In this document: one piece after another, positions 1-9,742 of the stretch
Numbering within the stretch: position 1 is the first letter of the stretch
Layout of the letters: each line of letters begins with the position of its first letter
NCBI GenBank assembly: GCA_002245135.1
Contig: NGBS01000994.1
Span: forward strand, 1-21,616
Direction of reading: 5' to 3'
DNA: 21,616 nt
Origin: Proteromonas lacertae
Taxonomy: Eukaryota > Sar > Bigyra > Opalinata > Proteromonadidae
Translations under genes and position numbers: made by a program
Notes under the pieces: generated by a model
What the model was told of the DNA's origin: nothing
What the model saw: the letters and a program-made list of their open reading frames with translations, nothing else
Database searches by the model: none

Positions 1-3000
1 TAAGAGACAAGTGGATAAAATGGAAATATAAAAGATGTAGAGAATGTAGATGAAGAAAAACTAGAAGAATTAAGTAAAGATTTAAATGAAATTGAAGAGA
101 AATTATCAAATGTAAATGTATTAATAGAAGATGAAAAGAGTAATTTAGATGATTGTTCATTAGATGAGAAAGAGAAATGTAAAGAGAATATAAAGAAGAG
201 TCAATCGAATCAACAAAGAAATAAGTGAAAAATTGAATGATATTCAATCGAAACTAGGTAATCTAAAGAATGATATACTTCGAACTGAAAATGATCCATC
301 TAAAATAATCGAAGAATTAGAGAAAGAAAAAGAACAAATAAACAATATGGTAGCAGCTCAAGAAATGGCAAATGAAGAGATTCAAAGATTAGAAGAAGAT
401 AATAGTAATTTAGAGCAATTAATAGATGAATATAAAGAAAAGATAAATGCATTAGAAAATGATTTAACTCAATCAAATAGTCGAATAGAAGAACAGAAAG
501 AAGAAATTGAAAATCTTCAAAATCAAGTAGATGAATTAAGTGGTGCTTTAAATGAATTGAAAGAAAGTCCAATCGATGATCAAAGTGGTTTAATAAATGA
601 ATATTTAAGTGATTCTTTAGATAATTTGGAGAAAAAGACATAAAGAGAGTAGAAAAATTATTAAAAAGAGAATGAAGATAATTTAAAAACATATGAAGAA
701 AATGATAATCTAAAAGATTCAAAAGAAGTAGAAGAATTAAGTGATTTATTAAATAAAATAAGACCAGAATTTGATAATTGTAAAGATGAATTAAAAGAAG
801 AAAAAGATTTGTTAGATGTGTATGAAACTGATCCAAATGCCAATACAGAAACTTTGGAAGAATTACATAAGAAGATGAAAAAGACTGAAAAGAAAGTTCG
901 AGAGATAGAAGATAAATTAATGAATAGTAAGACATTAGGTAGTTATAATGAAGCAATAGACAAAATCGAAGAGATTCAAAAACTGAAAGATGAATTAGAA
1001 GAATTAGAGAAAGTAAAAGAAGAATTAGAAAATGATAAATTAGAGAAAGATAATCAATTAAATGAATTAGAAGAATTGCACAAAACAATTACAGATAGTC
1101 AAATAGAAAGACAAACAACAAATACAAAGAATTTGAATGATATGAGGAAAGAAATAGAAGATGAAATAAAGAATTTAGAGAATGAATTTAATGATTTAGA
1201 TGAAGAAGATTTCTTAGATCGATGTAAGATATTTAATGAAAATGATTTAAAAAACTGAAAAGAAAAATAGAAAGGTGAAAAACAAATCAAAAAGTAATAA
1301 AGAAAGTGATAAAAGAAATAAAAATGAAAAGAAAAATGCTTTATTAGATAAGATAAAGATATACAAAAGTGAAAATTAGGTAAAAGTGAATTAATGAATG
1401 AAAGTGATAGTGAAAGTAGTTATTCTTCTGAAAGTGAAGATGAGTTGAGAGTTGAAATGGAATGTTAAATAATGAAGAAATGAGAGAAGAAGAAATCTAT
1501 TCTGATAATTCTGATAAATCTGAAAATGAAAATGAAGAACAAATAAAGAAAGACAGTTATTTGAATGCAATAAATGTTTTAAATGAGGAATTAGAAAGAA
1601 AGAAAGAAGAAATGGATGAATTAAACAATGAAATAGAAGAAGTAAATAATGGTTCAATAGAAGATATAGATGAGAGAAATGAAAAATTAAAAGAATTGGA
1701 ACATAAGAATGATAGTTTAAAAAAGATTTTAATGATTTAAAAGAAAAGAAAGATGAATTGAAAGAAGAATTAGATGAGATAAAGAATGAAATCTATTATA
1801 GAATATATGATAAATTACCTGAAGAAAAAATATGATAAAAGAAATGAGTAAAAATAATGAAGAAATGAAGAAAGAGCTGAATAAAATGAGTTGTAATGAA
1901 AAGAGTAATCGAGAAACAATAGCAATGAATCAAGTAAATAACAAACAAGATATGAAAGAGATAAAAGAAGTAAATGAAGATTTAAAAGAAATAGAAAGTG
2001 ATTTGAAATGTTTAAAGAAAAAGATAAGAAAACACTCAGTGGAAAAGCTGAAGAATTTGGAAAAAGAAAATGAATCTATAAATGACAGATTGAAAGAATT
2101 AAAGAATAAAGAAGATGATATCGAAGAAAGAATAAAGACAATGAAGAATTATTATTGTTGAAAGAGAATTTAGATAAATTGGAGAATGAACATAATGAAT
2201 GTAAGAATAAGATAGAAAATCTAAATGATACAATAGATAATCTAAAAGAATCATCGAATATATCCTCCTCCACTTTAGATGAATTGGAAAAATAAAATGA
2301 AAAAGATGAATGATAAATCCAATAAGATTGGTAAAGAGATAGAAGAAGAGAATGAAAAACTATACTCATTGAATGAAGAAGATAAAGAAGAATGTATAAA
2401 AGTAATAAAAGAAAGTAAGAAAGAAGAAGATAAAATATCTAAAGAATTAAATGAATTAAAAGAAGAATTAAAAGAGATATCAATGGAAGCTAATGCTATT
2501 GAAGATGCAGTAAATGGTAATTATAGTCGACGAGAATTAGATGAAGAAATCAATGCATTAAAAGAACAAGTGGAAGTTTAAATAAAGAATTTAGAAGATA
2601 AAGAAGTGATGAATATTAAACATCTAGAAAGCACTTAAAAGATATAGAGAAAGAAGGAAAAGAATTTAGAAAAGAAAATAGATCAGAAACGAGAAGAATT
2701 AGAGAAGATGAATAAAGATGAGATAGGAAGTGATGAAAACTATCAAAATACTTTGGATAAGTTAAATGAATTAGAAGAAGAAAAAGAATCCTTGAAGAGC
2801 TCATTAAAATGAAGCTGATAAATTATTAGAAAGAATTAAAGAATGTAAATGATGAATTAGATAATGATAGTCGTAAAGAACGATATAATGAGATAGAAGA
2901 TAAATTAAATAAATTAGATGATGATTTAAACAAAGCGAATAATAATTTAGATGAATTAAGTGAGAATATGAAATGTATAAAGAATGTGAATGAATTAGAA

Positions 3001-3408
3001 GATGTATTAAAAGAATAATGAAGAAATGGCAAAAGAATTAGAAGATGATATAAATAAACTAAAAACAGGATTTAATGATTTAGAAGAAGATGATTTCTTA
3101 GATGAATGTAAATTAATAAAGAAACCAACCCCAAAAGATTCTGAACATAAATCTAAATCTGAATTAAAGAAAAAAGAAAGTGAGAGTGATGAAAGTGAAT
3201 ATTCTTCTGATGAAGAAGATAAAATTAAATGTAAAGAGAGAAAGAAAGATAGTTACATGGAAGCAATAGATGATATGATAGCGAAATTAGAAGATTTAAA
3301 AGAAGGAAACAAAGAATTGCGAAATGAATTAGAAAAGATCAACTTAAATAATAATAATAATGAAAATGATGATGATAGTGATAAAGAAAAGAATAGAAAG
3401 AAAGAAAA
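1..3408 (+). pseudogene. Giant coiled-coil protein gene, left copy: frame-interrupted upstream part
   Basis: This is the upstream part of the left copy of the giant coiled-coil gene; it runs off the left edge. Readable stretches in changing frames (about 233-643, 809-1258, 1462-1740, 1832-2161, 2279-2581, 3026-3410) encode Glu/Lys/Asn/Leu-rich heptad coiled coil. They correspond without rearrangement to one continuous frame in the - strand copy (about 14700-18119). The interruptions are single-base gains or losses, mostly in A or AG runs, for example an extra A in CAACAAAG near 220 and one A too few before 3409. Substitutions are rare. Landmarks are an ENDPSK motif near 285, a DPNANTE motif near 830, a DFLDRC motif near 1207, a Ser/acidic linker near 1390-1520, a SYLNAI motif near 1555, a second DFLDEC motif near 3091 and a SSDEED stretch near 3200. 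It may be a decayed paralog, but homopolymer sequence errors explain it better. Confidence 0.7.
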
Positions 3409-3495
3409 GGAAGTGAAAGTGAAAGTGAAAGTGAATATTCTTCTGATGAAGAAAAAGAAGATAAAAAGAAAGAAGATGAAGAGAATACTAAATCA

Positions 3496-6400
3496 ATGAA
3501 AGAAATAAGTAAAAAATTAAATGAATTAAATGAAAAACAAAAAAGTACAAATAAAGAATTAAAAAGTATAAACAAAGATAAAGAATTTTTGAATCATTCA
3601 TTAGAAGCAATAAAGAGTGATATTTATAATCAAATGTTAAGACAATTACCTGAGAATGAACAAAAAATGAATAAACTATTAGATAAGAATGATGAAATGA
3701 GAAAGAAATTAGATGAATTGAGTTTCAATGAAAAGAGTAACAAAGAGTTAGTAGATGAAGATATTAATATAAATGAGAATGATAAAAAGGAATTAGATGA
3801 AATAAAGAATGATTTATCTAGTTTAGGAAGTTCAATAAAATCAATGAAAAAAGATTTAGAGAATAGTAGTGTTGAAAGTCTAAAGACGTTAGAAAAAGAA
3901 GTGAATAATGTGAATAATAAGATAAGTGACATAGAAAAGAAAGAAAATGATGTAAATAATTCTATAAAGAATATGGAAGAATTATTAAAAGAAAAAGAAA
4001 GATATGAAGAATTAGAAAGAAGATATGGTGAATGTGAAAAATATATCGAAAAATGTAAGCGAAAGAATGAAGAATTCGAAGAATTAACGAATAAGAAAAA
4101 GAATAAAAAAGAAAATGAAAGTGATAATGACAATGATAATGATAATGAAGATGAAAATATGGAAATAATAAAGAATAATAAACAAAAAATTGAAGAAATG
4201 GAAAATAAATTAAAAAATATAAATAAAGATATGATAGAAGAGAAAAAATTATTAGATGAAATAGACGAAAAAGAGAATGAAGAATGTAAAGAAAAGATAA
4301 AGAAGAGTAAAGAAAGCCAAAAGAAGATAAGTAATGAATTAAATGGAATAAAGAATGAATTAGGTGAAATATCTCATCAATTATTAATATCTGAGAATGA
4401 TCCTGATAGATTGGTAGAAGAATTAAATGAGATGAAAGCTGATAAAGAAGATATGGAAGAAGCGATGAATAAAGTAGTGGAAAGTTATAATACTTCTAAA
4501 GAAATCATTGAATCATTACAAAATGAATTAAATCAAGCTCGAGCTGAAATCGAAGAATTGAAAGAAAGATTAAAAGACAATGAAGAAGAATTAGAAGAAA
4601 CAAAGAAATATTTAGAAGGAATACCAGGAAGTAAGAGTGAGATTGATGATAGTTTAATAATTGATCATATAAATGAAAGAATAGAGATACTTGAAGATGA
4701 TAGTAAAAGATTAAACGAAATGATCGATAAATATGAGAAACAATTAGATAGTTATAAGAACAATGATGTTTTAATGAATGGGAATGATAATAATAAAGAA
4801 GAGATTGAAGAAATGTGTAAAGTATTAGATGAAGTGAAAGATATAATGAATGAAAGTAAAAATAATCTAAATGAAGAAAAAGAAAAATTAGATAATTATT
4901 CATTAGATACAAATAGTCGAATAGATGATTTATTAGATATTCATAAAGATTTATTAAATATCGAGAATAGACTAAAGGAAGGTGAAAATAAACTAATGAG
5001 TGGTATAAATAACGAAAATATGACCAACATAATAGTGAATGAATTAAATGAGTTAAATGAGAAATGTAGTGAAAGTAAGATAGAAAAGAAAGCCAAATTG
5101 AATCAATTAAAAGATGAATTAGAGAATTTAGATAAAGAAAATGAATCAATGGAAGAAAAATTAAAGAAAATGAAAGAAAAATTACGAGAAATGGAAAATG
5201 ATCCAAATGCTGATCCTGAAGAAGTAGAAGCATATCGAAAGATGGTAAATGAATTAGAAGATCGATTAAATAAGGACAAAGAGAAAGCTAATAAATTACG
5301 AGAAGCGATTCATAATTTAGAAGAAAATGATGAAATAGATGAAGACGAGTTAAAACGAATAAATGAAGAGATGAATGAATTAAATGAAAGTGTTAAGGCA
5401 GGAAATAAAGAATTAGAAGAAGAAAATAATAATAAATTAAATAAAGAAAAATTCAATACAGTAAAGAATGAGTATAAACTACTAAATGATGAAGGTGAAT
5501 TTAGTCGTAAATCAGTAAACGAGATAATAGAAAGTTTAAAAGAATTAGAGAAATGTGAAAATGCGAGTCAAGATCGAATTGAAAGTATAAAGAATAATAC
5601 GAATAAGTTATTATCAAGAATTGATGAATTTGATAATAAAGTTGAAGAGATATCTCAAAAGATTGAAAATCTGAATAATAATGATGATGAAGAAGAAAAT
5701 GGTGTAGATGTGAATGAAATAAATAAAATATCTAGTGATATAAAAGAAATCAAAGAAAAACGAACTGAAATACGAAATCAAATCGATGAAATTCATGGTG
5801 ATTTAGATAAGAGTTATATAATCGATATTCAAAAACTGAGTAAAGAAATAATGCGATTAAATGATATCGAAGAGAAATATGATTCAATTGAAAAAGAGAA
5901 TAATGAAATCAAAGAAAAGCTTGATAGTTTGAATAATGAAAATGATGAAATCAAAGAAAAATTAGAGAATCAAAAAGATTATGAAGAGATAAAAGAAGCC
6001 TTAGAAAAGAACAAAGAAGAAAATAAAGAGATAAAAGAGAAAATCGAGAACAATCAAAAAGAGATGAATGAAGAAGTAGATAAATTGAAGAAACAAATAA
6101 AAGATTTAGAAGATGAATTAAATCGAATAAAGAAAGAAAGAGATGAGCTTGATAAAGGATGGAAATGCTGTAGAGAAAATACAAAGAATTTAGAAAGTAA
6201 AATATCTGAATTAAATAAGAAAATCGAACAACTAACTAAACAACTAGAAAATAATGAAAAATCTCGTGAGAAACAAAAGGCATTATATGATGAATTACAT
6301 AATGAGTATGAAAAATTGAAGAAGAGGATGAAGAAACCAGAATTAATTGAAACTCCGGAAGTTACTGAATTAAAGAAATGTGTAGGCAAAGCTCGTCAAG

Positions 6401-7233
6401 CAGTGATGAATGCCAGATCTTCTTATGCAGAAATTAAGAAATATGATCAACCACCGCCTTTAATTGCCAGAAGAGTGTTAATGTGTTGTTTGTATTTGTT
6501 AGGTGATTTGAGTCAGAAACATTATGATGAAGGATTAAAATATGTAGATGATGAAGATGTAGAAGTTCCAGAAAAGACACAATGGAATTTCTTAAGAAAA
6601 TTCATCGATTATCAATTTGTTTCTCGAATAATAAAATATGATGTATTAGGTGAAAAAACTCCTGAAGAAAGAGAGAAGATAGAAAAAGTGAAAGCTGAAT
6701 TAAAGAATTATAAAGCTGAAGATATTAGTCAATACTCTAAAGCCTTTACTGTATCATATGATTTATTAAATGCTTATTTCGATCTATACAATGCAGCAAA
6801 TCATTTGAAAGATATAGCTGATTTAAATGCCAAAGAAATGTTATATCGAATAGTGAATATAAGTAATGATGTATCTACAATCTTTAATTTGAGTCACAAT
6901 GAAATGCAAATGATAAATGAACAAAGTCGTTCAATAATCGAAAATAATGAAGATAATAATGAAGTAAGAGTAAATCTATTTGTTAAAGATGTTCATAACA
7001 AGTTCCTTGATATAGGGAATGAAATAAGTGATGCATATCATACAATAATTTATGCCTTTAGTGAAAATCCTGATGAAGAAAGAGCTGATGATATAAAATT
7101 CATAAAAGGAATGAGTTTAGATGCTAGTTTAGTAGCTGCTAAAAGAAAATTATCAATACATGGTGTTACTCCTCCAACTCCAAAGAATGGAAGTGGTGGA
7201 AGTAGAAGATCAAGTAGAACCTCAACAGGTTAG
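3496..7233 (+). CDS. Giant coiled-coil protein with C-terminal dynein-stalk-type microtubule-binding domain, left copy (intact 3' part)
   Basis: An uninterrupted 1245-residue frame. The frame is already open from about 3409, and its first Met is internal in the other copy, so this is the C-terminal part of a larger protein and not a separate gene. Residues 1 to about 955 are charged coiled coil, almost without Pro or Trp, with landmarks SVESLK, ENDPDRLVEEL and DPNADPEE. Residues about 958-1103 match the dynein-stalk microtubule-binding domain. Residues 1104-1220 are mixed helix. The last 24 residues are a basic Gly/Ser/Arg/Pro-rich tail (ends RTSTG). There is no P-loop or AAA+ module. The likely role is a cytoskeletal cross-linker or microtubule-anchoring protein; this is inferred. 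It differs from the - copy by a 9-bp in-frame indel near 4128, one change near 6050, a divergent patch at 6302-6365 and the last few codons. No intron is visible. Confidence 0.85.
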   Translation: MKEISKKLNELNEKQKSTNKELKSINKDKEFLNHSLEAIKSDIYNQMLRQLPENEQKMNKLLDKNDEMRKKLDELSFNEKSNKELVDEDININENDKKELDEIKNDLSSLGSSIKSMKKDLENSSVESLKTLEKEVNNVNNKISDIEKKENDVNNSIKNMEELLKEKERYEELERRYGECEKYIEKCKRKNEEFEELTNKKKNKKENESDNDNDNDNEDENMEIIKNNKQKIEEMENKLKNINKDMIEEKKLLDEIDEKENEECKEKIKKSKESQKKISNELNGIKNELGEISHQLLISENDPDRLVEELNEMKADKEDMEEAMNKVVESYNTSKEIIESLQNELNQARAEIEELKERLKDNEEELEETKKYLEGIPGSKSEIDDSLIIDHINERIEILEDDSKRLNEMIDKYEKQLDSYKNNDVLMNGNDNNKEEIEEMCKVLDEVKDIMNESKNNLNEEKEKLDNYSLDTNSRIDDLLDIHKDLLNIENRLKEGENKLMSGINNENMTNIIVNELNELNEKCSESKIEKKAKLNQLKDELENLDKENESMEEKLKKMKEKLREMENDPNADPEEVEAYRKMVNELEDRLNKDKEKANKLREAIHNLEENDEIDEDELKRINEEMNELNESVKAGNKELEEENNNKLNKEKFNTVKNEYKLLNDEGEFSRKSVNEIIESLKELEKCENASQDRIESIKNNTNKLLSRIDEFDNKVEEISQKIENLNNNDDEEENGVDVNEINKISSDIKEIKEKRTEIRNQIDEIHGDLDKSYIIDIQKLSKEIMRLNDIEEKYDSIEKENNEIKEKLDSLNNENDEIKEKLENQKDYEEIKEALEKNKEENKEIKEKIENNQKEMNEEVDKLKKQIKDLEDELNRIKKERDELDKGWKCCRENTKNLESKISELNKKIEQLTKQLENNEKSREKQKALYDELHNEYEKLKKRMKKPELIETPEVTELKKCVGKARQAVMNARSSYAEIKKYDQPPPLIARRVLMCCLYLLGDLSQKHYDEGLKYVDDEDVEVPEKTQWNFLRKFIDYQFVSRIIKYDVLGEKTPEEREKIEKVKAELKNYKAEDISQYSKAFTVSYDLLNAYFDLYNAANHLKDIADLNAKEMLYRIVNISNDVSTIFNLSHNEMQMINEQSRSIIENNEDNNEVRVNLFVKDVHNKFLDIGNEISDAYHTIIYAFSENPDEERADDIKFIKGMSLDASLVAAKRKLSIHGVTPPTPKNGSGGSRRSSRTSTG
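6367..6804 (+). other. Dynein-stalk microtubule-binding domain (MTBD-like) encoded in the left copy
   Basis: Residues about 958-1103 of the 1245-residue frame. Seen in the sequence: an EIK helix end, then PPP at 986-988 followed by a hydrophobic helix ending LLGD (1001-1004); W1030; F1041 eleven residues later, followed by a YD pair (1048-1049); and SKA (1081-1083) with A1093 and Y1098. Known of the family (from memory): dynein stalk tips have NPP followed by VxxVxxAVxxLLG, then W, FL-x2-L-x2-YDKDNI about 12 residues later, then S-x-A with a downstream W, A and Y. The order and spacing agree. The usual Trp after the S-x-A element appears to be Leu here, and the loop before W1030 is about 20 residues longer than I recall for cytoplasmic dynein. 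The preceding coiled coil would correspond to stalk CC1. A long returning CC2 is not obvious. Confidence 0.75.
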
Positions 7234-7240
7234 TAAATTA

Positions 7241-7262
7241 TACTATAATAAATGGTATAGTA
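7241..7262 (+). terminator. Possible 3'-end signal of the left gene: small hairpin with AATAAA
   Basis: Seven-base inverted repeat TACTATA (7241-7247) and TATAGTA (7256-7262), eight bases after the TAG stop. The eukaryotic polyadenylation hexamer AATAAA lies at 7247-7252, in the loop. In DNA this AT-rich both patterns can arise by chance. The right gene has no matching structure. Confidence 0.25.
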
Positions 7263-7288
7263 GATGAAATATTAATTATATAATATGT

Positions 7289-7296
7289 ATATTATT
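7289..7296. repeat. Left target-site duplication of the hAT element (ATATTATT)
   Basis: The octamer ATATTATT lies directly before the CTGGGTT terminus and recurs exactly at 10688-10695, directly after the AACCCAG terminus. An 8-bp duplication is the hallmark of hAT transposition. Confidence 0.9.
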
Positions 7297-7313
7297 CTGG
7301 GTTCGATAAAGGG
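7297..7313 (+). repeat. Left terminal inverted repeat of the hAT element
   Basis: CTGGGTTCGATAAAGGG. The first seven bases match the reverse complement of the right end exactly, and ATAAAGGG recurs there shifted by three bases. hAT inverted repeats are usually short and imperfect like this. Confidence 0.8.
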
Positions 7314-7334
7314 CGTCCTTTTCGAATTTTGCCC
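7306..7334 (+). repeat. Subterminal repeat of the hAT element, left copy
   Basis: A 29-nt block, ATAAAGG-x-CG to TTTTGCCC, matching 10608-10636 at 24 of 29 positions in the same orientation. Its first half is itself nearly palindromic (AAAGGGCGTCCTTT). It is a candidate transposase-binding site; this is inferred from its position. Confidence 0.6.
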
Positions 7335-7861
7335 TATTTTTGCCCCTTTTTTTTCAGCTGAAAAGAAGCCTGCCCCTTACTGCTCGGGCATAGTAATATT
7401 ACCATGTGTTATGCTGTAGTATATTTTTTCTGATTTTTTGTTATAACTTTTCCATATTATCATCTAGATATACTAACATATGTTAAAAAGGATATATTAT
7501 TGTGTATTATAGCATAATAGTCATCTACTTTTCTTATGATTATATAATATCATATGTTTATGCATATATACTAATTATATAGAATATACATACTGTATAT
7601 CATATTCTGATATGCATATATATACATTATGTACATTTCAAGGTGATTGACGTCACTGAACATAAATGAAATTTATATAATAAATAATTTTGTATATTAC
7701 ACATATATCATATAGATAATTAAGAAGTATAGCTATAGAATGGGTATTTTCAGTTAATTGATAATCAATAGTACTTGTTATGATAATAACATAATATATT
7801 TCATAAACTAATAGAAAAACTATTTCAAAATTACTATTTAGTATATTTTGTATACTACTTA
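7335..7861 (+). other. hAT 5' noncoding region
   Basis: It begins with more GCCC-type subterminal motifs (to about 7392) and continues as AT-rich DNA with many ATAT/TATA runs and short palindromes. I see no coding frame. One perfect TGACGTCA palindrome lies at 7648-7655, about 200 bp before the transposase start. The transposase promoter should lie here, but TATA-like strings are too common to pick one. Confidence 0.5.
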
Positions 7862-9742
7862 ATGTATTTCAAGCAATTATTTGAATACTTAGAAAATGGT
7901 TTGAGAATTTCGAGCTATCATTTTGCATTTCAATTGTATATGGGTAAAACGAGAGATGCTGTGTATAGATACTTTAATGAAGATGTGGTGTTAAAGAAAC
8001 CCCTTGAAAAATACAACAGAATTCAATGCAGAAGGTGCAAGGCAATGATTATTGCTCATTGCACTAATTTGAAACGTCATTACAAAAAGTATAAATATAT
8101 TTATTATATTTATTAAATTAGATGTAGTGAAAAGCTAATCCAATCAAAACTTACAGAATTGAGATATGATGAACGTGCAATAAACTTAATGGTGACCAAA
8201 TATCTTATAGAAAATAACTTAGCTTTCAGAACCATACAATCTAAATCCTTTAAAAATCTAATATATACATTAAATCCAACTACAAAGTCAATAACAATAA
8301 ACAAAATAAAAGCATCAATGAACGAAGAAGCAGAAAGAATAGTAAAGGAAATTGTAGATAACAGTAAAATATGTATAATTGTGGACTCTTGGAAATCAGT
8401 AACCAATGAAAACGTTATTAATTTGGCAATAAAGAAAAGCAGTGATATTTCGTTTTTGGAATCCATTTATTTACATAAACGAGAAACATCAGAAAATATA
8501 GTGGAATTAATAATTCAAACATTAGTGAAGTATAAACTAGATATTAAAAACATTGTTGCTGTGAGTAGTGATAACAACTACACCATGAAAAAGATAAGTA
8601 GTATTTTAGAGAAAAAAATAAATAGACCTGTAGTAAAGTTTGGATGTTTAGCACACATCCTAAACTTAATCAGTAAAAAAGTATTCGAAATAGAGAAATA
8701 CAAAAAAGTGATAGTCATGTGTAATGACATTATTCATAAGTTAAATAATAATCAAAAGATTAGAGAAACTATATATTCAATTATACAAAAAAATATCCAA
8801 ATACGCAAGGGTTGTGATACGAGATGGTCAAGCTATAGCGATGTATTTAGAAAAATATTACTCAATAAAGAAATTTTATTACAGATAAAATTATTAAAGG
8901 AAGAAGATATACCAGAAATTAAAGAATGCTACAAGATTGCAAAATATATTTCCACAAATATACACTTATTATGCAAAGATTCATCTACATTAAATGATGG
9001 TTTCAGAATATTGACCAAAATTAAAAGAAAGTTAATGAAAAGGTCATCAAGTGAAAAAGAACTTATTAAAGACATTATAAAAAAAGAGACTAGACATGCA
9101 AACTACAGCATTTTAGCTCTATATGAATTTTTAGACATAAACAGTAAACATAAATTTTCAGACATGGAGAAGGATAATATAAAAAGATATATATTATCTA
9201 AATTCAGCCCTATTTTAAATCAGAAAGCATTAAATGAGATTTATCATTTTGAAAGAAGAAAACCATACTGCAAAAAGTGCCCTTCAGATATATTTTCGAA
9301 AAAGATATCAACTAATATATGGTACAATATGTATGGAGTTTTTTACCCAAATGTTAAGAAGCTATATGATATTCTTTCAACTATTCCTGTCACAAGCTCA
9401 TTTATTGAACGTTCATTTAGTATTGAGGGAATAGTTCATAATCATATTAGAAATAAATTACAGCTTAATACTATAAATAATATTTTAAGAATAAAATATG
9501 ATTTATTAAAAGAAAAAAACAAAGAAAAAGATATAAATGAAGATGATAATGATATTAGTGAAGAAGAATATAATTTAGATGTGCTGAATGAAATTGATAA
9601 CAATATAGTATATGACACTTTAGATTATCAATGTTCTGGTGATGAAGATGAAAGTTCTGGTAGTTCTAGCGATGAAGGTTTAAGTTGTTGTTCCCCGTAT
9701 GGCGGAAATCCCCGTATGGCGGAAATCTATATTGCAGAATGA
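7862..9742 (+). CDS. hAT transposase (BED zinc finger, RNase-H-like core, hATC dimerisation domain), one 33-nt intron
   Basis: Exons 7862-8088 and 8122-9742 give 615 residues. The BED finger has an aromatic VYRYF stretch (34-38), C56-x2-C59 and H73-x3-C77; the last Cys is created by the splice. In the catalytic core, D164 is in VDSW, D226 is in SSDN, C251 and H254 are in the CLAH block, and TRW is at 309-311, as in other hAT transposases. I could not place the third acidic catalytic residue. The hATC dimerisation region spans about 476-533, with W476, IP and SSFIERSFS. The C-terminus is Ser/acidic. The last 19 residues (from CCSPYGG) are read from the inserted foldback element and replace the original tail. 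The start may instead be Met27 (7940), just before the BED core. It would cut and paste this element through its CTGGGTT ends. Confidence 0.85.
8089..8121 (+). other. Predicted 33-nt intron in the transposase gene
   Basis: It starts GTATAAAT and ends AAATTAG, is pure A/T apart from the splice-site Gs, and contains the in-frame stop that would end the first frame at 8116. Removing it joins the BED exon to the catalytic exon in frame (Lys codon split 2+1) and supplies Cys77, the missing last zinc ligand. Introns this short are known in a few protist groups; this one is inferred from the sequence only. Confidence 0.7.
9681..9685. repeat. Left 5-bp target duplication of the foldback element (TAAGT)
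   Basis: TAAGT directly before the foldback terminus recurs at 10325-10329 directly after it. It lies in the Ser/acidic codons of the transposase tail. Confidence 0.75.
9693..9726 (+). repeat. Tandem pair of a 17-bp unit in the left foldback terminus
   Basis: CCCCGTATGGCGGAAAT occurs twice in succession. It is much richer in GC than the rest of the element, so it is a candidate transposase-binding site for the unknown enzyme that moves this foldback. Confidence 0.8.

Larger units (their letters stand above)
1..7215 (+). repeat. Left arm of a 7.2-kb inverted duplication
   Basis: It matches 10892-18119 in reverse complement. Away from one divergent patch (6302-6365) almost all differences are single-base run-length changes; for instance a 729-bp stretch (4505-5233) is identical. 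The arm is truncated by the window edge. Similarity stops abruptly five to seven codons before the stop codon. Confidence 0.9.

Noticed and set aside
4505-5233. Long antisense frame (242 residues), with an identical counterpart at 12874-13602
   Set aside because: It is a shadow of the coiled-coil gene. The sense strand is purine-rich (GAA, AAA, GAT codons), which gives few stops in antisense, and the product is Leu/Ser/Phe/His junk. The same holds for 300-1088 on the - strand and 14541-14864, 16393-16890 and 17035-17541 on the + strand.
7648-7655. TGACGTCA (CRE-like) site upstream of the transposase
   Set aside because: It is a perfect 8-bp palindrome, but one occurrence in 21 kb is within chance, and nothing links it to regulation here.
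9234-9434. Second + frame overlapping the hAT transposase
   Set aside because: It overlaps the hATC region in another phase, with no recognisable domain and no independent support.
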